Shown in pieces: positions 32,146-38,089 of a stretch of DNA of 38,089 nucleotides. A program made the translations under genes and the position numbers. This DNA comes from an uncultured Candidatus Melainabacteria bacterium (GTDB lineage Bacteria > Cyanobacteriota > Vampirovibrionia > Gastranaerophilales > Gastranaerophilaceae), in NCBI GenBank assembly GCA_937895785.1, contig CALBKW010000063.1, positions 1-38,089 on the forward strand, written 5' to 3'. Position 1 is the first letter of the stretch; each line of letters begins with the position of its first letter. The notes below the pieces were generated by a model that saw only the letters and a list, made by a program, of their open reading frames with translations, did no database searches and had not been told where the DNA came from.

Positions 32146-34287
32146 ATGTTAATTTTAGGCTTTATAGCGTCATTTGTAATGATTTTTTTTACAAGTTATT
32201 TGGTTGCAAGTGTTTTAGATAAAGACAAATCTATAAAAGGTTTGATATACATTTTTGTTACAGCATTTGCGCAAATAATTTTTACAGCCGAAATATTATC
32301 TGTTTTTGCTCCAACGTTAAAGCCCATTCCGTTCCTATTTTGTAACTTTATATATTTGCTCGGCGCTTTGATTGCGTGGTTTATTACAGGTAAACCTCTT
32401 TGGAGTGTTAATTGTAAACCAACATTTGACAAAATTAAAACTTGTTATAAATTAGACAAAAGTTTCTATATTTTAACTGCAGGGTGGTTATTTTTAGTAG
32501 CAGTCTCAGTTTTTATTTGTATATTTGATTCAGGCGCTAGTGGTGACGGTAAAGTCTATCACATGTTAAGAGCTGTTCATTGGGCTTTAAACCATAGTAT
32601 CAACCACTTTCCAACAACAGAGTTCAGGAATGTTGTTTTTCCTATAAATTCAGAAATTCTGTACACTTGGATTTATATCTTTTTACATAAAACCGTATTT
32701 TTCGGGTTCTTTGGACTAATAGGTTATGCTTTTTCAATGATAAACGTCTATAAAATTATGGAATATTTTAAAATAACTGTTAGAAGACGTTTATGGACTC
32801 TTTTTATTCTGACTTCTTTTGCATGTGTTTTGGTTCAAATGTGTGACACTGAAACAAATATCATAATGACAGGGTTGATAACTTCAACAATGTTTTTGTT
32901 TTTGGATAGTTTGAAAAATAATAATAAAATTTCATTATTTATGTCTGCTTTATGTTATGCGATTGCAATTGGTACAAAATCTACAGGTGGACTTTCAGTT
33001 CCAGCAATGAGTGTTTTTGTTTTATTATTTATTTTTAAATACAAACAGTTCAAATTTCTTTTCTGGTATGTTTTATTCGGGTTGATAAATTTTGCTTTAT
33101 TCGGTGCTTATAATTATGTAGAAAATTACGTTGATTACGGTAATTTTGTTGCTAATGCAGGTGCTGTTGCTACTCAAACAAATGTTTATGGTATAAAAGG
33201 ATTTGTTGCAAACTTTATTCGTCACTGTTATACATTTGTTGATTTTACAGGTTTTAATATAACTGAGGATTTTAAATCTTACTTAGATTATGGAAGAGAT
33301 TTTATTTTGACACTTGCTCATGTTTCAACAATTCCAGAAAGAATAGCAAGTCGACCTGAATTATTCGCGAACAATATAGTTCTAACTCCTTTCTGTGGTT
33401 GTGGAGTGTTGGGTATTTTAATACTGGTCCCTTGTTGGTTCTTATCACTGTTGCAACCAATAAAATACAAAAAACATTTTGCAAGAGTTATGTTTTTATT
33501 TGGAATGTTGTTACTTATAAACTTAATGAGTTTATCTGCGACAATTGCATTTATGCAAGCAAATATTAGGTTTATAACTGAATTTATTGTAATTTCATCA
33601 CCAATATTAGCGATGTCTTATTTTAGAAGTAGATGGAATCCTATAAAAATGGTGTTTATATTACTTGCTTGTTATGCATTCATATTTACATCAACTCACA
33701 ATCTTATTAAAACACCATCAGTTGTAATTCCACAAATTATAAAACATCCGACAAAATTAAGAGAAATTAGAGATGAGTGGTATTGTTACGGAATGAATAG
33801 GGATAAATTTGGTAAAGTTTCAAGATATCCTGATAATATATGTCAGCTTATCGAAGATTTTAATGATAAAAAATATTCTCCAAAAAATAAAATATTGCTA
33901 CTAACTTCTGCAGGGGATATGTTGATGAAACCTTTGTTGATGAACTATAGTGGTTGGAATTTTAATTCAGCAGTAATTTATAAAGACTACGATAATATAA
34001 AATTTGAAGACTACAATATTATAGTCTATCCTGAAAAGGGGCAAATTATAGACAATTATAATGAAACAAAAAATCCAGATTTAGAGGTTGAACAAGCAAA
34101 AAAACGAATTAAAACAGAGGAATATGCTTGTTATTATGAAGGTAAAAATAAATTAGGTAATCCGTTGTGGATAAGATGTATGCTTGGAGTTAATTTCTTG
34201 ACTAATCAAAATTTTAAACCGATTTTTAAAAGGCAAAATGCTTACATTATTGTAGAGAATAAAAATAAACCTATAATAAAAAAATAA
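32146..34287 (+). CDS. GT-C type polytopic membrane glycosyltransferase, paralog 1
   Basis: 713 residues with about 12 hydrophobic helices in the first 510 and a soluble C-terminal domain of about 200. After the third or fourth helix the extracytoplasmic loop has the GT39/PMT-like signature SGDGKVYHMLRAVHWALNHS (D134, R142) followed by VVFPINSEI (E170). The equivalent YHLPRA...PPxxE motif is known from bacterial lipid-linked sugar transferases. These enzymes use polyprenyl-phosphate sugars and act at the outer face of the membrane. AAGGAG lies 5 nt before the ATG. The acceptor (lipid, polysaccharide or protein) is unknown. First of three tandem paralogs. Confidence 0.8.
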   Translation: MLILGFIASFVMIFFTSYLVASVLDKDKSIKGLIYIFVTAFAQIIFTAEILSVFAPTLKPIPFLFCNFIYLLGALIAWFITGKPLWSVNCKPTFDKIKTCYKLDKSFYILTAGWLFLVAVSVFICIFDSGASGDGKVYHMLRAVHWALNHSINHFPTTEFRNVVFPINSEILYTWIYIFLHKTVFFGFFGLIGYAFSMINVYKIMEYFKITVRRRLWTLFILTSFACVLVQMCDTETNIIMTGLITSTMFLFLDSLKNNNKISLFMSALCYAIAIGTKSTGGLSVPAMSVFVLLFIFKYKQFKFLFWYVLFGLINFALFGAYNYVENYVDYGNFVANAGAVATQTNVYGIKGFVANFIRHCYTFVDFTGFNITEDFKSYLDYGRDFILTLAHVSTIPERIASRPELFANNIVLTPFCGCGVLGILILVPCWFLSLLQPIKYKKHFARVMFLFGMLLLINLMSLSATIAFMQANIRFITEFIVISSPILAMSYFRSRWNPIKMVFILLACYAFIFTSTHNLIKTPSVVIPQIIKHPTKLREIRDEWYCYGMNRDKFGKVSRYPDNICQLIEDFNDKKYSPKNKILLLTSAGDMLMKPLLMNYSGWNFNSAVIYKDYDNIKFEDYNIIVYPEKGQIIDNYNETKNPDLEVEQAKKRIKTEEYACYYEGKNKLGNPLWIRCMLGVNFLTNQNFKPIFKRQNAYIIVENKNKPIIKK

Positions 34288-34306
34288 CACATAGAGAATA
34301 AAATTG

Positions 34307-34315
34307 TGTTATAAT
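34307..34315 (+). promoter_or_regulatory. Extended -10 promoter before the histidine phosphatase gene
   Basis: TGT followed by TATAAT between the first glycosyltransferase gene and the phosphatase-like gene, 22 bp before the ATG at 34337. It could drive the downstream genes separately. Confidence 0.55.
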
Positions 34316-34336
34316 TTGATTAAAAAAGGGGATAAA

Positions 34337-34957
34337 ATGTTTAAACGTAAATGCAAAATAACTTTTATAGCACACGGCTCAACGATATATTCTGAAGACA
34401 ACAGATTGACTGATAAATTAGACTATCCTCCATTGAATGAAAATGGTGAGTTGGAATTAGAAAAAATTGTTGATTTTATCAAAAAAAGAGGTTTAAAAAC
34501 TAATAAAATATATGCAAGCCCATCTCTTGCAACAGTTCAAAGTGCGGAAATCTTAGCAGATGAATTAAAACAAGATTTTGAAACCTTACCAGATTTGTAT
34601 AACAGAAAATGTGGTATTTGGAGTGGATTAAGTTTTTCTCAAATAGAAAAGAAATATCCTGATATGCTTGAACAATTACATCAAAATCCATTGGGTTTTT
34701 CTCCTGAAAATGGTGAAACAATACAGGTTTTTAATGAACGTGTCAGTGGTATTATTAACAAAATTATTGAAAATAATTTAAGAGGTAGAGTTATTATTGT
34801 AACTCATCCATCCATTATCCAATCTGCAATTAAAAGTGCATTGAATATTCCAGCAGAAAATCAATACAAAATTTATATAAGACCTGCTTCTGCAACTCAA
34901 ATTAGTTATTATGAAGGTTGGGCAAGTTTGATTTATTCAGGATATAAACCACTTTAG
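34337..34957 (+). CDS. Degenerate histidine phosphatase (phosphoglycerate mutase-like) superfamily protein
   Basis: 206 residues from the ATG at 34337, preceded by AAAAAAGGGG; an upstream in-frame TTG overlaps the promoter. The fold is that of the histidine phosphatase family: ITFIAHGST, IYASPSLATVQSAEILA, NRKCGIWSGLSFSQIE, GETIQVFNERV and VIIVTHPSIIQSAI. But RHG is A12-H13-G14, the SxLxR Arg is replaced, the LRE Glu is missing in LYNRKCG, and HGG is HPS. The nucleophile His and the distal His remain while the phosphate-binding arginines are lost, so activity is doubtful; a binding or regulatory role is possible. It lies between two glycosyltransferase paralogs, with the next start 10 nt after its stop. 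Confidence 0.78.
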   Translation: MFKRKCKITFIAHGSTIYSEDNRLTDKLDYPPLNENGELELEKIVDFIKKRGLKTNKIYASPSLATVQSAEILADELKQDFETLPDLYNRKCGIWSGLSFSQIEKKYPDMLEQLHQNPLGFSPENGETIQVFNERVSGIINKIIENNLRGRVIIVTHPSIIQSAIKSALNIPAENQYKIYIRPASATQISYYEGWASLIYSGYKPL

Positions 34958-34967
34958 GAGATGTTAA

Positions 34968-37154
34968 GTGATACTTTTTATTTTATCCTTAATATTGGTG
35001 TCTGTATCAAGCTATCTTTTATCAGCAATTTTAGAAAATAAAGACCCAGCAAAAGGGTTTATTTACAGTGTAATTTTGGCATTTTCTCAGGTTATTTTAT
35101 TTGCAGAAATTCTTTCACCATTTAAATCGTTTAAAGAGTTACCATTTTTAGCTCTAAATTTCATAACGTTTATTTTAATTACCATTATATGGCAAAGGAG
35201 TGGAAAACCTTGTTGGAAACCTGAATTTAAAAACTTTTTAACTCGTTTTAAAAACGCTTTATTTCTGGATAAATCACTGATTATATTGTTTCTGGCATGG
35301 GGATTTTTTATTTTTGTTGCAATCTTTTTATGTTTTATTTCTCCTGTGACAAACGGTGATGCAAAATCTTATCACGTTGTTCGTTCTGCTTATTGGGTTT
35401 TAAATTCTTCAATAAATCATTTTGATACTGCAAATATCAGAAATTTAATTTTTCCGATAAATTCAGAAATTATTTATGCGTGGATAATATTGTTTACTAA
35501 AAAAGCATTTTTACTTGGTTTTGTATCATTAATTTCTTATTTTGTTTACTTAACTTCGTTGTATCAAGTTATACACAAGACGTTGGGTTATTCATTAAGA
35601 AAGACTTTATGGGTAATATTTATTGTAAGTTCTTTTGCAGGTGTTATTTCGTATGTAAGCAGTACCCAAACTGATTTAATAATAGCAACATTAGTTTTGA
35701 CATCTATTTATCTATTTTTAGATAGTTTTACACAAAAAAATAACGTATCTGTTTTCATGTCGTCATTATGCTTGGCATTAGCTTTGGGTGTGAAATCAAG
35801 TGCGTTTTTCTTGTTCCCTGCAGTAGGATTGTTTTTTATATTTTTGGCTGTAAAAAATAAAAAATTAAAAACATTGTTACTATTTTTAGGGTTTGGTGCT
35901 TTAAATTTTATATTAATCAGTGCATATAATTATGTTTTGAATTTTATGCAATTTAATAATCCTTTAGGTTTTGAAGGCGCTATTATTGCACATAAAAATA
36001 TTTATGGCATAAAAGGATGCTTGGCAAGTTTGGTTAGACATTTCTTTTTGCTTTTTGATTTTACTGGATTTAATTTATCTGCAATTTGGGCAGTAAATAT
36101 TTTAAATTTTAAGATGTTTTTACTTAATAGTTTAGGATTAGCTCAAATACCTGAAGGTATTTATTCTTTGACTGAATCGACAGGTGTGAACAATACTCTT
36201 TCTGAAGTTTTAGTTGGATGTGGAGTTTTAGGTTTTGTATTGTATTTACCTTGTTTATTTATTTCTATTGTAATGCCTATTTTTAAACGTGATAAAAAAA
36301 CTATTTTAAATTTTTGTTTTAGTTTTATTTTTGTAATTTCATTTGTAACGATGTCGGCATATTTAGTTTATATGATATTTAATGTTAGATTCTTAAATTC
36401 TTTTGTTCTAGTTTCAGCTCCAGTTCTGTCATATAGCTATATCAAAAGTAATAAAAATATTTTTAAATGGTTCATAATTTTTATTGCTTGTTTTTACCTA
36501 ACTTGTGTTTCAACACACCTTTGGGCAAGGCCATTTTATAAGATATTTTCAGAAATTATAACAAATAGAGCAAAAATTTCTGATGTTCAATATACAATGG
36601 ATTGCTTAAATTGGGATACAAAAGAAGTCAATTATGATAAGATGTGTCAACTAGAAGCACTTATTGATTATAACTTTAACGATAAGAATAATAAAATTTT
36701 GTTTTTTGCTGATTCTTCAGCAATGACTTTAAGGTTTGTTCTGAAAAATATCAATGGTGCAAACTTTGATATCAAACTTATTGAAGACTTGGATAAAATA
36801 AATATTGATGATTACAATATTCTAATCTTACCTAAACATCATCAAGACATTACATTTATCGAAAAATATTCACCAGAAAAAATAAAATATGATGTAATTC
36901 ATAGAAAAAATGGTAGTATAGAGATTAATTTTGACAATCCAAATGACGAGTATGTTTGTATGTATACAGGTATTGACAAGAAAATATTGACTAGAGATTC
37001 TAAAGAAATTCCTTATAACGAATTTTGTAATTTTTCAGCAAACTTTTTGGCAGGTTATAAGCTAGAACCTGTTATGGAAATTGAAAAATATATTTTCTTC
37101 GTAAACAAAAGAAATTTACCAAGAACGGAGAAAATTCGTCAGTTTGGTTTATAG
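34968..37154 (+). CDS. GT-C type polytopic membrane glycosyltransferase, paralog 2
   Basis: 728 residues, homologous along its length to the 32146 protein: about 12 helices, loop motif NGDAKSYHVVRSAYWVLNSS and LIFPINSEIIYAW, then the soluble C-terminal domain. The start is GTG at 34968, with AGGAG 7 nt upstream that overlaps the stop of the phosphatase-like gene, so the two are translationally linked. It is closer to paralog 3 than to paralog 1 in the motif loop (GDAKSYH against GDGKVYH). The acceptor is unknown. Tandem duplication is the likely origin. Confidence 0.8.
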   Translation: MILFILSLILVSVSSYLLSAILENKDPAKGFIYSVILAFSQVILFAEILSPFKSFKELPFLALNFITFILITIIWQRSGKPCWKPEFKNFLTRFKNALFLDKSLIILFLAWGFFIFVAIFLCFISPVTNGDAKSYHVVRSAYWVLNSSINHFDTANIRNLIFPINSEIIYAWIILFTKKAFLLGFVSLISYFVYLTSLYQVIHKTLGYSLRKTLWVIFIVSSFAGVISYVSSTQTDLIIATLVLTSIYLFLDSFTQKNNVSVFMSSLCLALALGVKSSAFFLFPAVGLFFIFLAVKNKKLKTLLLFLGFGALNFILISAYNYVLNFMQFNNPLGFEGAIIAHKNIYGIKGCLASLVRHFFLLFDFTGFNLSAIWAVNILNFKMFLLNSLGLAQIPEGIYSLTESTGVNNTLSEVLVGCGVLGFVLYLPCLFISIVMPIFKRDKKTILNFCFSFIFVISFVTMSAYLVYMIFNVRFLNSFVLVSAPVLSYSYIKSNKNIFKWFIIFIACFYLTCVSTHLWARPFYKIFSEIITNRAKISDVQYTMDCLNWDTKEVNYDKMCQLEALIDYNFNDKNNKILFFADSSAMTLRFVLKNINGANFDIKLIEDLDKINIDDYNILILPKHHQDITFIEKYSPEKIKYDVIHRKNGSIEINFDNPNDEYVCMYTGIDKKILTRDSKEIPYNEFCNFSANFLAGYKLEPVMEIEKYIFFVNKRNLPRTEKIRQFGL

Positions 37155-37167
37155 TGGGAGAAATTAA

Positions 37168-38089
37168 ATGGTATTATTTTTTATATCTTTAGTATTTATA
37201 TTGATATCAAGTTATTTTTTATCGGCGATATTGGAACGTCAAGATACTGCAAAATCTTTTATTTATTTTGCAATAATATCATTTTCTCAAATTGTTTTAA
37301 CAACAGAAGTACTTTCATTATTTAAGCAATTTAAAGAAGTTCCATTTTTAGTTTTAAATCTTTTATTTTTTACTGTTATTACTTTTTTATGGATAAAAAA
37401 AGGTTTTCCAAGTTGGAAGTTTGAATATAAAGAACATTTTATTCGTTTGAAAAATTCGTTAATGTTAGATAAATCATTGCTTGTGCTATTTTTTGCATGG
37501 GGATTTTTCATGTTGGTAACTTTGTTTTTATGTTCTGTTTCAACAGTTACAGACGGCGATGCAAAGTCTTATCACGTAGGTCGTGCGGCATTTTGGGTTT
37601 TAAATTCAACTGTCAATCATTATCCAGCAATTGATGTTAGAGCTTTGATTTTTCCAATAAATTCAGAAATTGTTTATTCTTGGATAATTTTGTTTACTAA
37701 AAATCTTTTATTCTTAGGATTTTTATCATTTATTTTTTATTTTGTTTATATAACAAGTTTATACAAAATTGTGCATAATTTAATGGGCTACTCATTAAGA
37801 AGAACTTTATGGGTCGTTTTGATTGCAAGTTCTTTTGCTGGAGTTTGTGCTCAAATTTCAAGTAATCAAACTGATTTGGTAATAGCTTCACTTGTGACAT
37901 CAAGTATTTATCTTTTTTGGAGTAGTTTTAAAGATAACAAAACTGTTTCAATAGTAATATCGTCGCTTTGTTATGCTCTTGCAATTGGAACAAAAACTTC
38001 TGCGGGATTTTTAATTCCTGCAGTTTTAATCTTCTTCATTTATCTTTCATTAAGATATAAAAATTTCAAAAATTTGTTGAAATTTTTGA
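37168..38089 (+). CDS. GT-C type polytopic membrane glycosyltransferase, paralog 3 (3' end outside window)
   Basis: The frame opens at the ATG at 37168, with GGGAG before it and 13 nt after the previous stop, and is still open at the window end (307 codons seen). The sequence begins MVLFFISLVFILISSYFLSA and continues with the loop TDGDAKSYHVGRAAFWVLNS and LIFPINSEIVYSW, equivalent to paralog 2. Third member of a tandem array; more copies may follow. By family it transfers a sugar from a polyprenyl carrier at the outer membrane face. Confidence 0.78.
   Translation, partial: MVLFFISLVFILISSYFLSAILERQDTAKSFIYFAIISFSQIVLTTEVLSLFKQFKEVPFLVLNLLFFTVITFLWIKKGFPSWKFEYKEHFIRLKNSLMLDKSLLVLFFAWGFFMLVTLFLCSVSTVTDGDAKSYHVGRAAFWVLNSTVNHYPAIDVRALIFPINSEIVYSWIILFTKNLLFLGFLSFIFYFVYITSLYKIVHNLMGYSLRRTLWVVLIASSFAGVCAQISSNQTDLVIASLVTSSIYLFWSSFKDNKTVSIVISSLCYALAIGTKTSAGFLIPAVLIFFIYLSLRYKNFKNLLKFL

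Noticed and set aside
1..38089. CRISPR array, tRNA, rRNA or insertion sequence
   Set aside because: No regularly spaced direct repeats, cloverleaf, ribosomal RNA stretch or transposase was seen on either strand.

Overview
The window is AT-rich bacterial chromosome with compact genes, AAGGAG-type ribosome binding sites, the standard code (TGA is used only as stop) and many convergent gene pairs closed by long perfect hairpin terminators. The protein style suggests a gut Gastranaerophilales / Vampirovibrionia (Melainabacteria) genome. Signs are long unannotated effector-like proteins without classical signal peptides, low-complexity Ser/Thr/Gln linkers, a TRL-like small exported protein and rpsL-rpsG without fusA-tuf. 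This assignment is an inference from style, not from a marker gene phylogeny. No rRNA, tRNA, CRISPR array, transposase or integrase was found.

Layout. 1-516 is the 3' end of rimO. 717-5192 holds three modular Ser/Thr-rich proteins that mix and match domains. Two of them have duplicated upstream regions with a conserved structured leader. 5268-12181 (minus) is a membrane-stress/polyamine operon: J-like protein, PspA, DUF4178, DUF350, two small membrane proteins and a membrane-anchored spermidine synthase-like enzyme, preceded by a DUF115/Maf-like gene. 12308-17889 is mostly housekeeping: Fe-alcohol dehydrogenase, ferredoxin-nitroreductase, pyruvate kinase, an EF-hand protein, a dGTPase and a 45-residue exported peptide. 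18060-20854 has an unknown gene behind a perfect Fur-type box and a frame-broken metallopeptidase gene. 21019-23667 has a thioesterase, a TRL-like protein, a sugar O-acetyltransferase and rpsL-rpsG.

23861-31989 (minus) is the most unusual region. It is a toxin-like locus with a 631-residue carrier-like protein, a 204-residue free C-terminal toxin-like domain, a 1675-residue protein and a small downstream candidate immunity gene. The 1675-residue protein runs EF-hand, YD-like repeats, LysM, helical module, hydrophobic region, lipase and TNT-like C-terminus. 32146-38089 is a tandem array of three GT-C type membrane glycosyltransferase paralogs with a degenerate histidine phosphatase between the first two.

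How it may fit together (inference): the proteins at 717, 2198, 24224 and 30094 share one helical module. The proteins at 3630, 19071 and 24224 share YD-like beta repeats. The locus therefore looks like a family of modular surface or secreted effectors assembled from a common parts list, with calcium-binding motifs, hydrolase, protease and NADase-like endings, and possibly glycosylated linkers.
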